A DNA stretch of 64,000 bases from Beroe forskalii (GCA_011033025.1 WFMF01000008.1:811001-875000), one strand, 5' to 3'; positions 47,660 through 61,008 are shown, counted from the first letter of the stretch. A program made the numbers and translations. Notes: generated from the sequence alone by a model not told the origin.

Positions 47660-50600
47660 ATCCAAACAACGCCGACTGTGATGTTGCTTTCGGTGTCCTA
47701 AATTCAGTTATCACTGCGATTAATGTCACAACCATAACTTCAAAGTTTGGACTTTCGATCTAGCATAAAAATTTGAGCCAAAAAAAACTAAATACGTTAT
47801 TTTGGCGATGGGATACGATATAAAATCTGATCAAGCTAAGATATAAATACGTGACCACTGTTGGATATAGCAGCCTTGCAGTAGTGTGATACCGATAACA
47901 CAGCGATCTACAGTCTACACCGAGATGAGCAGATGCGTAAACCATTTCACACGGAATTAATAGTTAGTCTAAGTTTCATCATCAAAAACACAGTGCTAAC
48001 AGATTTCACGAGTTCATTAGTAATAGACACAGGTGTCATCACTTCATTAAATAGGAATCATACCTCCATACTGTGCTGTATATGGGATTAGGGGTTATTC
48101 AGATTAACACATAAAGATCTCCATTGTGTTTCAATTTTCACACGTTATCATGACTTGATTAAATTACCATAGTCCATGTTATGTTTTGTTTTGCAAAAGG
48201 AATTGTGCAAGGTGCGTAATTACATCGAGTGAATTGTGAATTCAATTGCTACTTACAAATTCCCTATTCTACTCAAGCACCACATTTGACTGTTATTTGG
48301 CTGTTATTTGGCTACTATAGAATTCTTAATAAAATTTATAAATAAAACAATGCTTAATAGAGTAGTTGAAACAATTCTGAATGAAAAGAACGAATTAACC
48401 TTAACTACATAAGTAACCATGCAATATGTACAATATACAATTTACTCTGAAACAATTCCAAGAGCAGATCTCTCACTTTCTTTCCATTTTCATATCCAAT
48501 TCACGTCCTTTTTCAATAGTTTACTTCCTTACGATACATATTACTTATGTGGAATCAAAACTGGAAATTTAAAGAAAAAATCCCTATTTTTTCGCAGCCC
48601 ATATTTTCGAAAATTTATATTCCACCAAAAATTCTCTTTCCAGATTTAATGTACCACATAAATAGTATGTCTGTTAAGCCTTTTCAGATATTCTTCTATC
48701 CCTTGAATAAGCAAATACTCAACCAACAAATTCTAATGGGACTGGTTTTAGTACATAGACTAGAAATGTGCCCTGAAGTTCTAATGGGACAGTTTTAGCT
48801 GCTCAAACTTACTAAGTCAAGATATAATGTTGTAATTTTTTTTTTTTTTTTTTTTTGGCCAGATCCAAAATTGGGATAATTTGGCAATGGGCTTAGTTAT
48901 GGAATACTTTTTTGGAAACACCACTTTCTCAGATACTCGGACAGGAAATTTATTTCCCCCTTTATTTCCTCAATTGAACTCTAACTTAGGTATCTATTGA
49001 AGTAAGTTTGCTGGTTTATAAAGTATGTTTTTAATCAGTTATTATATTTATATCTAAATTATAGTTACATAGTCAAGTTTTTCACGGTGCATCCTTCCCT
49101 TCCTTTTTCACCACTCTAAGTCAAGATATAATGTTGTAAGAGCTCATACTGTATATTATAGGGGAGCTTAAAGCAGCAAAAGTGTACACTTTTATAAGCA
49201 ATAAAAGTGTTGCTCGCATATTCCAGTTTCCACAGGAATACTTTGCATTCCAAGTCGAATGGAGAGGCGACATTCCAAAACATTTATATGGCAACATGCA
49301 ATATTATCAATCAGTCAGCTCCAAGGCTTGCTGTATTAAAATTTAGAAAAGTTTATAAGTGGGTAGTTGCAAATTATCAATGCGAACCGGTCAAATCGTT
49401 GTACTGCCAAGCTAATACTTGCAAGTGCTGTTTTACCCCATCTTTTACTCTTCTAGACTTTTAGACGCTTCACCAATCACCTTAAAAATACCTTGGAAAT
49501 TAATATGTAACTTAACGACTATCTTTAAACATAGCTCTCAACATGATTGTATGTCGCACAGAAATACGATGGACGGTTCGTACTAATTATGCCATGGTTG
49601 TACATGTTCAAATACTGTTGTTGTTTGACTATCTAAAGCATTCCGGCGCGACTAAATCAAGACTAACTAAAGAACTAACTAACAAGCTTAGTATCTAACG
49701 TGGCCATTGGACATTTCAACTTCAAAGACTCAAACACGAACAAATTTGATAAAATCATTTCGTCATAATGATTTGGAATAAATTCTTCTACAGATAATAC
49801 ATCTATCGACTTATCAAACACTTTAACGTATGACACGACGAGTGAAGCAGCCATTTGCCACAACCAATTGACCTTCCTAATCTAAAACTACACCTTCAAC
49901 ACGTCATTCAGTGATTAAAATGCATTCCATCGATTGAGTCTCATCACTTCATAACTAGTTACAGTTAACAGATATCTGTCGACAGTTAAGATGTAATTTT
50001 AGAGCTTCCATACCAATGCAAATAGCAATATTCCGAACGAGAAATCTATTGATCTATAATATTACACTCATAACACGAGTTCGAGAAATGAGAATGATCC
50101 TGAAATTTCCGAGTCCGCAGCGGCGCAATTTACGTCCGTGGGTATGCACTCTTAAATCAGTTTGACGCACGTACAAAAGTACAAACGGCGGTCAAGTGGA
50201 AATTTCAGAGTACGTTCTCTGAACTCATGCATCTTCCTTAAACACATCATAAACACAGACTACAGACATACACAGACCCCATCAAAAATTCAACGAGTAT
50301 CAGATACAGATTAATTAACTAATAAATTAATTAACGGAAATTCATAATTAACATACAGTAACCCAAGAATTCTTTAAACATTGCTTTGTCAACTAAGTCT
50401 CAGTACCGTATTACGACATATAACCTTGATTAATTCAATGTTATTCTATAGTTTATCTTTCAATGCTTCCAAAAAATATTTTTCTAGATCAATCATCACA
50501 AAATATTCAGAAGACTCGAGCTTGAACATTATTTCGGATGAGTTTGAAGGATTTTCAAACATATTTCATCGTAATTGATAAAGACTTCACAATTTGAAAT

Positions 50601-51225
50601 TCCTTCTTCTTATCAAACTGCATTGCAGCTAGCTTTTTACAGGCCGCAACTTTTTATTCATGACAAATATCCTATTATTCAACTCTTAATGAAATGACAT
50701 ACTCTGCCGTAACACGATAACTAGGTATCGTATTAATAATTATAACAGTGTAATAGCAATAAATGATGATGTTGATAACATTATAATAGCTAATTGAGTT
50801 ATATGACTCTAATAAAATGATAAAACTAATTTATATAATTAATAACATCCATTTACCATTCAAATTGCTTATAATAAAACATCATTATTTACACGCACAA
50901 TGTTTTGAAAGCTATATATAATCTAAAATGCAGATTCAGTTCCTCAAAATGAATTGGATCAAAGGTTAAAAACAAGAAATTTAAAACTATGCTTACATGA
51001 TGATATATCTATATACACCTCTTCAAAACCTCCTTACTAACTAGGCGGTTCCAAAGCAACAATTCACCATTCGAAACCACCGTAAGAGTCAGTTAACAAC
51101 AGCGTCATATTATAATCAAGGAATTTCAAGGAATCATACTTGAAATTCCTTGCATGATCATGCAATTAAAAGTGTTTTAGATACGATGGATTTCTAACGG
51201 ACCAGCACATAATACTCACTCCTTG
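47660..51225. other. Intergenic, about 3.5 kb
   Basis: AT-rich. A T21 run lies at 48838-48857; AGTCAAGATATAATGTTGTA occurs twice (48812, 49121). Open frames (for example 49207-49464) have no recognisable domain. I see no RNA gene. Confidence 0.5.
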
Positions 51226-52239
51226 TCAATACTCGGACACTACTCCCGGCAGTCCCTCCACATCGACACTCACCCCCTCCGTGTCACACGCGTACTCCAC
51301 ATTCCCGACACTGACCCGCCTCGTCTTCTCCCTCGTGTTTATCACTCCTCTCTTCTCCCCACTCAGACAGCTCCTGATGGAATAGGATGAGCTCTTGCTG
51401 GATCTCTTGTAGTTCCTGATAACCTGGTGGAGCACACGAGGCAGGAAGGCCAGGATCAGCACTATCACCAGGTTAATCCAAGTGATGGGGTTGTGTAGGG
51501 CTCTGGCGAAGGTGTAGTGAGGGTCCTCGTTGAAGTACTGGTACACGAAGTCGAGCATGCCGTAAAAGTAGAGAAAGGAGTGGAAGATGAGGAGGGAGGC
51601 GGTGATAGTCAGGAAGAGTACGATGGTTATGTTGGGGGAGAGAACAAAGAACATCAGGTTCATGACAGTCAGGGAGAGGAAGGTTAGTCCGGCCCCGAAC
51701 TCCAGTTTACTGGTGGGTTTGTCCCAGCAGGAGAGTGCTTGGATGCAGAACACTAGGGCTCCGTGATACACTGCCTCCGAGAGAGTCCCTAACAGCGTCA
51801 TGTTGTTGAAGTACTCGTCAAGACGCCCTATTCGGTACATGCTCGGGTCTTGGAGGATCTTCTTAGCACTGCCCCCGTACTGGTTCAGGACGAAGGAGAC
51901 GAAGGCCCCAGGGGTGGTCCAGAAAGTGTTAAAAGTCACTATCATCAGCTCCTCAGTAGGGAAGCTCCCACTGAACCCGTTAAAGAACTGGTAGAGCAGT
52001 GTCATCACCACGTTGAAGAAGTTCCGATAGAAGAAGTAGAAGATGAAGTCAGATATTCGGTGATAGTTCCAGTGTCCGTGCACCAGGATCAGTTTCTGGA
52101 GCATCTTGAACTTCTCGATAGCAAAGTCTGAGGCCATGACGGCCTGCGTGCCTTCTCTCCCGGCGATGCCGATACCGATATCGGCTTGTCGTAACATTCC
52201 CACGTCGTTAGCGCCGTCTCCAACAGCTAGCGTCATCAC
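51226..52239 (-). CDS. P4-ATPase last exon: hinge, membrane domain, C-terminal tail
   Basis: 337 residues and stop. Hydrophobic segments around IFYFFYRNFFNVVMTLLYQF, ELMIVTFNTFWTTPGAFVSF, LVFCIQAL, LTFLSLTVMNLMFFVL, ITIVLFLTITASLLIFHSFL and WINLVIVLILAFLPRVL. Tail: KRSSKSSSYSIRSC ... RVSVGNVEYACD, with likely kinase sites. Confidence 0.92.
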   Translation of the reverse strand: MMTLAVGDGANDVGMLRQADIGIGIAGREGTQAVMASDFAIEKFKMLQKLILVHGHWNYHRISDFIFYFFYRNFFNVVMTLLYQFFNGFSGSFPTEELMIVTFNTFWTTPGAFVSFVLNQYGGSAKKILQDPSMYRIGRLDEYFNNMTLLGTLSEAVYHGALVFCIQALSCWDKPTSKLEFGAGLTFLSLTVMNLMFFVLSPNITIVLFLTITASLLIFHSFLYFYGMLDFVYQYFNEDPHYTFARALHNPITWINLVIVLILAFLPRVLHQVIRNYKRSSKSSSYSIRSCLSGEKRGVINTREKTRRVSVGNVEYACDTEGVSVDVEGLPGVVSEY

Positions 52240-55200
52240 CTGAAGGGATTAGGATTTAAAGTGGATATTTCTATCGGTTTCTATCAGATAATTTATCAGA
52301 TCTATTTGACCAAGTTACTGCTACGCTAGTATCTTAGTAACAGGAAGGTAAATTGGCAAAGTGTACAATATGATCCTTTTGCTCAATATTCATTAGCCTC
52401 ATCATTGAGAACTTTACATTCACATAACTTCGGGATGTATAGACTATAGACTTCTAATTATAGAAAGATAGGATAAGGGATATACACACAGCAATTCCCA
52501 CCGGCCTATAATGTGAACTGAAACACGTGGTTTATCACATAGCATATTTACATGAGTAACTTAGTACGTTATATATCGTTTCAGCAAGTTAACGGTGTTA
52601 ATTTTATCTATTTAGCATCTATCTACATCTATCTAGCACCTCAAAAAACTCATAAGTACACCGGTTCTAGTTTCTTACTATGTCAGAGTAGGTAAGTCCA
52701 TGTAGTGTAACAATATAGCGGACTAAGCTCACTGATTACAGGTAAACTATCCCATGTACCTCTCACTAAAGATTTGGAGTATAAATAGTGTACCAAATAG
52801 TGCAGTAGTAATATGCACACTTCACACACGATGCTGGGTATGGTGCTTTACCATTCCCTAACCACTCCTACTTTACCAGTTTATACTCATTACCCTAACC
52901 ACTCCTACTTTACCAGTTTATACCCATTACCCAGGCACATTCCCCTAACACCCCTACTTTACCAGTTTATACAATATACCCATTACCCAGGCCCACTCAC
53001 CTCTCTTACACTCAGGCAATTCCCACACAAGAACAGTAGTATTGGGATAAGTACGTGCACTTCATTATACCTATATTCTAAGGAAGCAGTCCTTTGCAAA
53101 GTTATCTAAATATTCATCTGAATTGTGAAGTATTAATCTATGATAAGGACATGGTGTCACCAGGTGACAGTGTTTCACCAGGTGACAGTGTTTCACCAGG
53201 TGACACACTGGATTGATGGGGAGTTACATGCTTCGATGCTTTAAATAATCTAAGCACGATCTTACAGCTTTGTAGATGTATGAATGCATCATGGTGATCT
53301 TTGAGTTGGGAAAACAACACTTTACACCATAATATAAACATAAATATATAGTCTTGATTGATTTTCTCTTAGCTCTTTTCAACTTTTCAACGCAGGAATC
53401 AGTGGAGACTGGGGAATATGGATATTTTCTCACAAAAATGTCCCTGGATCATTTGTCTAGATGATGGTCAAATGAATATTCCTACTCAAATCAATATCAG
53501 GTATGAGATCCAACAGCAGGAATGAAGGGATTACGTCAAGGTGACGTAACAGTGACATTGATAATACGATAATTGTTGGCACTACTAGTCTACTTCCACC
53601 ATGGATATCTCACATGACATGCTTTACGTAAGCATTTCCAACCGCACATTATTTTGCGATTTTGTGTCAAGCCCGGTCAAGCTGTTAATTCAATCAATTT
53701 CTCCTTTTTACACGTTACATTTCCGGTGAGAATTGGAAAAGAAATTGAATTCTGAATTCACACGTCATGATGATTTTACCATAAAATCAAAACACTGCTC
53801 AGTGCCCAAGAGCTGTCTGATAATCCTGCAATATTCCCATCACTGACACATGCAATACAGTTAATAATAAACACCCTCAACACAGTTAATAAACACTATC
53901 CTATTGTTATGTTGGCAATGTGCCAAGTTTGCACGAGGTCTGCATAAACTACTGCATATTTTCACATGTACATAACAATACTAGACGTGTATTTCTGGGA
54001 GGTTCCGAGAGGGCGTTGCAAAGCGTAATCCTCAGGTTTCAGGGAGGTTGAAATAACGATGAACATGACTGGAATTATGTAGGGAAGGACTGTAGAATAA
54101 AAACATGGCAATCGGGACCCTATTGACCATGATCTCATGATATTATTAATGCTTTGACACAACACTTAGCCATAAGTCATATTCTCTGCAAGACTTCGAC
54201 TTGTTTGCATTATTCAACCGCTGAATCAAACTCATGATGCTCAGTCAAGCTGTTTTACCCACCAACTAACACAGCTACAAACCATGTGAGACGATCCCAA
54301 CGTTTGCCAAGCAAAGTGCGGCCAAGTCATGTGGCATGTGAGAATATACGTAATAAATGAAGCTACCAGCCCTAGAAGCATGTGACTGTCTCGCTTTTCT
54401 TTAAAACAGAAACATCACTTGTTCATGAGATCTTAGAGTTTAAAAAAGTGTTGCGCGATCACATACATATTTTTTATTATTGTTATTTTGACAAATAATA
54501 GTAGTATAATGATGTCCAACCAATCTGTGAACCCATTCTATAGAAAAGAGTATAGTCTTGAAAGGAGTTGTCTGGTAGACTAAACCCATCATTACCATTC
54601 TTATTATTACTCTGTATCCCCCTATATCGTCCCCTCTCCTACCAGTGCCACTCTTGTATTGACGGCATATCAGCTTCACAGCTCCAGTTGCCCAGTCAAC
54701 ATGCGAAATGTTAATCCCTGCGCTGCTTGGCGAGTTCGGGATTTGACGAGTAAGCCACTAAGCTAATACCCTGCCTATATTTGAGGACTTCTGTAACCTA
54801 CCTTCAATTCTTCTCTGATGTGAGAGACGATTAGGGACTTCTGGAGTGGGGTCACGCGGCAGCAGATCACAGTTTGGCAGGTTTGGCAGAGCGTTAGGAA
54901 GTCCAGACGCAGGTCGTCGTGAAGGAGGAACTCTATGGTGGAGCCGTTGATTATCAGCGCTTGGTTCTGCACCTGGAGGGACAAAGATGTAGTGAAAAGG
55001 ACAAAGATGCAGTGGAAAGTGAGAAAATGTTGTTGGAAGTGACAAAAATGAAGTGACAAAGATATAAAGATGTAGTGGAAAGTGACAAGATACAGTGGAA
55101 AGTGAGAAAGTGTAGTTGAAAGTGGAAGGAGGATGGGGGGACTGAAAGGATAGATATGAAGGGGTAACTGATAGGAGGGAGGAGAGGGGGACCAAAGGAC

Positions 55201-58200
55201 AAAAACGAAAAAGATTGGGGGTGAAAAGGAAGTGGGTTTGGAGTGGAGGAGAAGGGGAAAAGAAAGTCAAAAGGAAAGCAATTATGAAGAAAAGAGAGAG
55301 TTAAATAATTTGATCCACTAGTTTTTTTTTCTAGTTTATAATGTACTGTAAACTTGTAAATATAGTTTTCTTCGTTTCTTACTGATGAATAGATCACATC
55401 TCAACAGATCACGTATTTGACACTGAAGTTACTGGGAGTTTACGAGAAATAGAATTTGTGACAAGGACCGATTAAATCATCATCAAGGACCCACGTAGGA
55501 CTAAGGCTCTGAAATATGCGCCTCACTATATTAAACCCGCCACCTTAACATAGCTACCCCACCACGAACAGAGTTAAATATACCACTAAAACTGAGAAAA
55601 TCTACATTATACCAGTTCTAGATAATAAGATTATCATTTTCCAGGAGGATCCACAGGACTCATTGTGCTAACTACGCCCTGCCGACAAACTCTCCTGGAG
55701 TTCTGCCGACAAACTCTCCTGGAGTTCTGCCGACAAACTCCTGGAGTTCTGCCGACAAACTCTCCTGGAGTTCTGCCGACAAACTCTCCTGGAGTTCTGC
55801 CGACAAACTCTCCTGCAGTTCTGCCGACAAACTCTCCTGGAGTTCTGCCGACAAACTCTCCTGGAGTCCTGCCGACAATCTCTCCTGGAGTCCTGCCGAC
55901 AAACTCTCCTGGAGTCCTGCCGACAAACTCTCCTGGAGTTCTGCCGACAAACTCTCCTGGAGTTCTGCCGACAAACTCTCCTGGAGTCCTGCCGACAAAC
56001 TCTCCTGGAGTCCTGCCGACAAACTCTCCTGGAGTCCTGCCGACAAACTCTCCTGGAGTTCTGCCGACAAACTCTCCTGGAGTTCTGCCGACAAACTCTC
56101 CTGGAGTCCTGCCGACAAACTCTCCTGGAGTTCTGCCGACAATCTCTCCTGGAGTTCTGCCGACAATCGCTCTGAGTTCTGCCGACAAACTCTCCTGGAG
56201 TTCTGAGCAACTCTCCCTGGAGTCCTGCCGACAAACTCTCCTGGAGTTCTGCCGACAAACTCTCTGGAGTTCTGCCGACAAACTCTCTGGAGTCCTTGCC
56301 AAATCTCCTGAGAATGGGAGAAACTCTCCTCTCCTGCGACCTGGGAGGGTCCTGCCGACAAACTCTCCTGAGTTCTGCCGACAAACTCTCCTGGAGTCCT
56401 CCACACAAACACTCCTAGTCCTCGACAAACTCTGACACCTGCCGACAACTCTCCTATCCATCGCCCTAGAATTCTGAGAACCCAAATTCCAATCCAATTC
56501 TGAGAATGGGAGAATACGTGACCTTGGAGGGTGCACAACTTTTAAATTCACAGCCTTTCTCCAAACGATATGTCATGCCCCTAACCTTATCCTTCGAGCC
56601 CTAACCCAAAGCACAACCCTAACACAGTCCCTTCCGTGGGTTCAATTGAGAAACTGCCCTGCTCAGGTGAAAAGTCCTCTACCATCTGGGACAAAGCCTC
56701 CACACTCCACAGTAGCAGTACACTATACAGTGTACAGCGCACCACGTGCTCAATTCGCGAATGCTGATGGCAACCGACAGGGCACTGAGGGCGAATGATT
56801 CCAATAAATCCATTGCTTTAAAGTGATCGGAGGAAACCTTATTTAATCTCTGAAATTTCGAATTCCAACATTTGAATCGAAGAGCTGTGTCCTTAGTACG
56901 GACTCTGTGCACAACTTAGTCTTATTAAGTTATTAATTGAACGTCACTTAGTGTCCACAGTGAAGCTTAATGATGACTGCATTCACTTTATTTATAAGGA
57001 TTCAGATAATACCTCCTCGATTATAAAATTTAAACAGATTTACAGCATTGCTCACTCACTGTGAAATGATAATAATGTCGTAATGATTAATCAACTAATT
57101 ATTTAACCGCCACCATGACTATTCATTATTCACCTACACTCTACAGGCTCGATCACAAGTGCGAGCTATTTAATAGACTTTTTATTTGACTTTACCATCT
57201 TTAAATAACTTCTAATAAGCTGGAGGTTCTCTCTGTCACCCATTCTACAAACCCTAAGTTAGCTGCGATAAACCGGTCACTAGGCAGGTTGCCTTATCTG
57301 TGGTACGTTTTAAACCCTCATCATCGCGTCACTTGAGAGCATACAACTAGATGTGAGAGCGACACAAAGGCAACCGACATGCTGTGGTAATATGAAAATT
57401 ATATACTACTGTTATAGGTGCTATCACTGGAATAGAATGGATCATAATATGTTATGTTCAAATAAAATATAATTACCTCAGTAATTAGCGACGGGGCTTA
57501 GTTTTTGGCTTCATCCCTCAATACCATATGAATCTTAAACTTATGAAGGTCTAGGACGCACTCAGAATAACAATCGTGGTTTTGAATGATTCATGACATC
57601 AAATATAGCTCAATAGGCTAACTCTGGCACTCATCAGTAAGAGTAATCTAACGCTAATTCATAAAATGACGAATTTCCAGGAAATGGTACATTAACTTAT
57701 TAGTCAGTTATCGTCGTGACTGCTCAATTCATCTCAACTTCAGAGCGGCAGTCAGCAGTAACTACCGGTGTGTGCATGTGTGGAGAATATGAGCTCCCTA
57801 ACGTCAGCAGTTCCCCAGTGTAAAGTGTGATAATGACGTCACACTGGCAATGAGTGTGCTGCCTATAGCCAGGGTATAGCTGGGTAGTGGGTATAGTAGT
57901 AAAATACAGTAGTAAACTAGTGAATGATCTGCACAGCATACCTCTAAACACTATAGGTGAATGTATTTACCACGGCAAATAATGTGAAGGATTTTAATAC
58001 GTTGTTAACCCTTGCACTCATCTTCCAAGACGAAGCAATACAGAGTGACTCTGGAAAATGTGCATTTTACCAGAGTAACCGTTAGTGATGGGAGGGGTGA
58101 AATACGTGGTACGTTGATTTAGTGACTCACAAATACGTGGTATGTTGGTTAAGTGACACACAATTACGTGGTATGTTGGTTTAGTGGCACACAATTACGT

Positions 58201-58980
58201 GGTATGTTGGTTTAGTGGCACTCAAATACACACGTTCTCAGTTCTCACTCCTGCAGTACGGACAGACAGGGCTGCCACAGGAAAATATCAGAGTTTTTCC
58301 GGGTGACAGAGGTAAGTAAAGGCGAATATACATAGTAAAAGCTCAAAAGGAATGCATAGAATGTACAGTGAAAAGTACCAACATCAAAACTTACACACAG
58401 TGTAGAGCAAGATTCAAAAGAACTCAACATACACCTCAATAACCCTTGTATTTTACTGCAGATTAAAATAAGAAAAAAACTGACAAAACGCCTGGAAAAG
58501 AAAATGAAAAATACACTTCTTTAATCGCATATCCCGGCATATCACGCGAAACAGATCAACACCGATCGACAGTGTTTAACCAATAACCATAATATGTACG
58601 GTTGAACTGCTGACTGCATCAACTGATTCAACCCGAGAATAACAAGTTCAGACAGACTGACGGACAAACAAAGCTCGAAATAAACGCACAGAAACGTGTT
58701 ATTTGTACGTACACTGCACAAAACAGATCACCATCGCAACATCGACAGTGTGACTAAAACCCACCTGGCAGTCTGACTAAAACCCACCTGGCAGTCTGAC
58801 TAAAACCCACCTGAACAGTAGCACTGCACTCCAGCAACTGGTTTAGTCTATCCCGAGTCTCAGCTAAACTTCCCGTTCTGAGGTTCAAGAGACGAGCGTC
58901 TCGCGAGTAGACTCCCGAACTGTAGCCAATACTGACAGCAGTCTCCTGCTTGTCTCCTGTTAACACCCACACTACAATAC
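51226..58980 (-). CDS. P4-ATPase (phospholipid flippase), three 3' exons; 5' part outside or not found
   Basis: Exons 58980-58811, 54972-54802 and 52239-51226 join in frame (two nucleotides of phase, then phase 0, phase 0) and give about 450 residues. Seen in order: WVLTGDKQETAVSIGYS (P-domain start after the nucleotide-binding domain), VICCRVTPLQKS, GDGANDVGMLRQADIGIGI (catalytic hinge), ASDFAIEKFKMLQKLILVHG and then about six hydrophobic segments, ending in a Ser/Arg-rich cytosolic tail. Family knowledge: P4-ATPases move phospholipids from outer to cytosolic leaflet; most need a CDC50 subunit. The HGHWNYHRISDFIFYFFYRN stretch leans to the ATP10/ATP8B side, but I do not assign a subfamily. 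Acceptors TTCAG and CCAG and the GT donors are regular. The phosphorylation motif DKTGT must lie in exons upstream of 58980, which I did not find before the window end. Confidence 0.9.
52825..53000 (+). repeat. ~40-bp tandem repeat in P4-ATPase intron
   Basis: Three to four irregular units with CCTACTTTACCAGTTTATAC and CATTACCC. Confidence 0.75.
53150..53208 (+). repeat. 18-bp tandem repeat TCACCAGGTGACAGTGTT
   Basis: Three units, each with the palindrome TCACCAGGTGA. Confidence 0.85.
53209..54801. other. P4-ATPase intron, unremarkable part
   Basis: No exon, array or RNA gene recognised. Confidence 0.45.
54802..54972 (-). CDS. P4-ATPase exon: end of P domain
   Basis: 57 codons, phase 0 on both sides: NQALIINGSTIEFLL ... 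TVICCRVTPLQKSLIVSHI. Acceptor CCCTCCAG, donor GTAGGT. Confidence 0.9.
54985..55270. repeat. Purine-rich tract in P4-ATPase intron
   Basis: Degenerate AGTGGAAAGTGACAAAGATG words; on the transcribed strand an extended pyrimidine tract directly upstream of the 54972 acceptor. Confidence 0.6.
55676..56440. repeat. 24-bp minisatellite in P4-ATPase intron
   Basis: About 30 units of CTCCTGGAGTTCTGCCGACA + AACT. The 24-bp period gives 250-305-codon open frames on both strands (GEFVGRTP, RVCRQNSR, ESLSAELQ on minus; PTNSPGVL on plus). Exons on both sides of this intron join directly in frame without it, so I treat it as non-coding. Confidence 0.92.
56450..58090. other. P4-ATPase intron, unremarkable part
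   Basis: No exon or array recognised. Confidence 0.45.
58095..58228 (+). repeat. ~33-bp tandem repeat
   Basis: Four units of ACGTGGTATGTTGGTTTAGT + GGCACACAATT. Confidence 0.85.
58740..58811 (-). repeat. Triplicated splice donor of a P4-ATPase exon
   Basis: Reading minus: CAG|GTGGGTTTTAGTCAGACTGC followed by two more CAG|GTGGGTTTTAGTCA units at 23-bp spacing. Using the second or third donor would add 23 or 46 nt and shift the frame. Confidence 0.8.
58811..58980 (-). CDS. P4-ATPase exon: TGDK motif
   Basis: WVLTGDKQETAVSIGYS ... LNQLLECSATVQ. Acceptor AACCCCCAG. The donor CAG|GTGGGT stands first in a tandem triplet of the same donor sequence (58740-58811). Confidence 0.88.
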
Positions 58981-59149
58981 CTGGGGGTTAGAGGGGAGTT
59001 TAAAGGGGTTAAATAAGACGGGTTTTGAGGTGGGGGGTTAGAGGGGAGGGCTATTATTGTGAAGGTTGGGGAAGGAAAGGAGCTAGAAAATTGTACAAAC
59101 TTGGATATATGAGTGGAAGCCAGAAGGGAAGCCTAACTAAGAGTCAGGA

Positions 59150-59350
59150 GTAGAGATTCCCTCCCTGGCCAGGGAGGTAACCCCCCGCGGAATAAAAAAA
59201 ACTGGCCAGGGGTATAAGTTAGACATTTCAGTGTCACAGGGTGTATAATATTAATATTCCCGCCCTGGCCAGGGCGGTAACCCCCCGCGGTAAAAAGAAA
59301 ACTGGCCAGGGGTATAAGTTAGAGATTTGAGTGTCACAGGGTGATAGATA
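59150..59350 (+). repeat. Tandem duplication (~110 bp, two copies)
   Basis: GGTAACCCCCCGCGG and ACTGGCCAGGGGTATAAGTT appear twice; CCTGGCCAGG is a palindrome in each. The CCCCCCGCGG word is shared with the hairpins at 61025 and 63009. Confidence 0.8.
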
Positions 59351-60635
59351 TAATAATAATATATAATATATATATATATCATGATAATTGGGAGCAAATT
59401 TAAAACGATGAGATGTCAAGAACGGGAAATGGTAGAGCCATGTGATCGAGGTCAGGTTTTGTTGATCTAAGATGGGAAAATGTTATAGGCTATAAGAGAA
59501 GTTCTGGTGACGTCATTTTCACGTCACTATGACGTCATCAACTTAGCGAAATTTTGTTTCTTTTTTTAGCGAAAATAGGCTACTGAGCGCATTTTTCACC
59601 AAGAAGGAAAGGAGATAGCGGTCTGATTTTTCGGAACAATTTTAGCAAATTTAAAGAGCTTTCAGAAAATCATACGGATTATTGGGCTATCTCGATTTTT
59701 CATCGAGATATACGCGATTTCTAAGGTACGGTGAAAATCGATTTCCAAAATTATAGGACAAAAGTTAAATGAGTGAGGTGTCAAGAACTGCAACTTATCT
59801 TGAGATGAGACCGGTCAAAGTATGTTGTACTAAAGTGGAATTGTCTTATAGGCTATATGGGAAGTTGGTTTGAGTCTATTTGGGTGCTGTGATGACGTCA
59901 TCAAAATCGCGTAAAACCACTAAAATAGCGTATTTTGCGATAGAACGCTATTTTGCGCTACTTTTGGACATCTCTAACTCAAATAGTTTTCATCGGATTA
60001 TGTTTTACTTTGATATGCTGCTTTTAAGACCTTAAGATTTAGCTATAAAACGAGTTTCAGGGCGATCGGTCGAAGATTGTTGTCGTGGGAGGCTTCTAAA
60101 AATTGAACTGCAAATTGATTGAAATTACGTTTATGACGAAAAATTGTACGTTAATCCTATTCTGTGATACGATGGTCTACTGATAATGGTTTCTCCATGT
60201 CTTGCAGTGAATAGGGATGGGAAATATACGATGAACTAGTGGAGCACGTGAGTTGACGCGGACGTTTTGTAGAAATTAGGGGATTTAAAGAAATTGATAT
60301 TTACACGGGATTTTCGACTTGATTACGTTGAAATGAGTTTAAATACGACTACTAATGAAATTAGATCTAGTTGCCATATTTCAGCACGTGAGTACACACA
60401 CGGACGTTTTGTAGAAATTAGGGGATTTGAAGAAATTTATGTTTACACGGGATTTTCGACTTGATTATGTTGGAATGAGTTCAAATACAAATAATGCACG
60501 TGAAATTAGATCTTAGTGCTACATTTCAGCACGTGAGTTCACACGGACCTTTTGTAGAAATTAGGGAACTTGAAGCGATTGATATTTACAGGATTTTCGA
60601 ATTGATTACGTTGGAATGAGTTCAAATACGACTAA

Positions 60636-61008
60636 TGGGGGTCTGAATAACGGGGGTCTGAATAACGGGGGTTCGAATAACGGGGGTCCGATTAAAGGGG
60701 GTCCGAATAACAAAGGTCCGAATAACGGGGGTCCGAATAATGAGGTTCCGAATAACGGGGGTCCGTATAACGGGGGTCCAAATAACGGAGGGTCAAATAA
60801 CGGGGTCCGAATAACGGGGGTCCGAATAACGGGGGTCCGAATAACGGGGGTCCGAATAACGGGGGTCCGAATGACGGGGTCCAAATAACGGAGGGTCAAA
60901 TAACGGGGTCCGAATAACGGGGGTCCGAATAACGGGGGTCCGAATAACGGGGGTCCGAATGACGGGGGTCCAAATAACGGGGGTCCGAATAACGGGGGTC
61001 CGAATACA
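60636..61008 (+). repeat. 15-bp minisatellite (GGGGGTCCGAATAAC)n, array 1
   Basis: About 24 units; open in several frames for periodic reasons only. Confidence 0.93.

Noticed and set aside
49207-49464. 85-codon plus frame in the intergenic region
   Set aside because: No recognisable domain and no splice or homology support; left unannotated.
55634-56551. 305-codon minus frame as a repeat protein
   Set aside because: All frames on both strands are open from the 24-bp period, and flanking P4-ATPase exons join without it.
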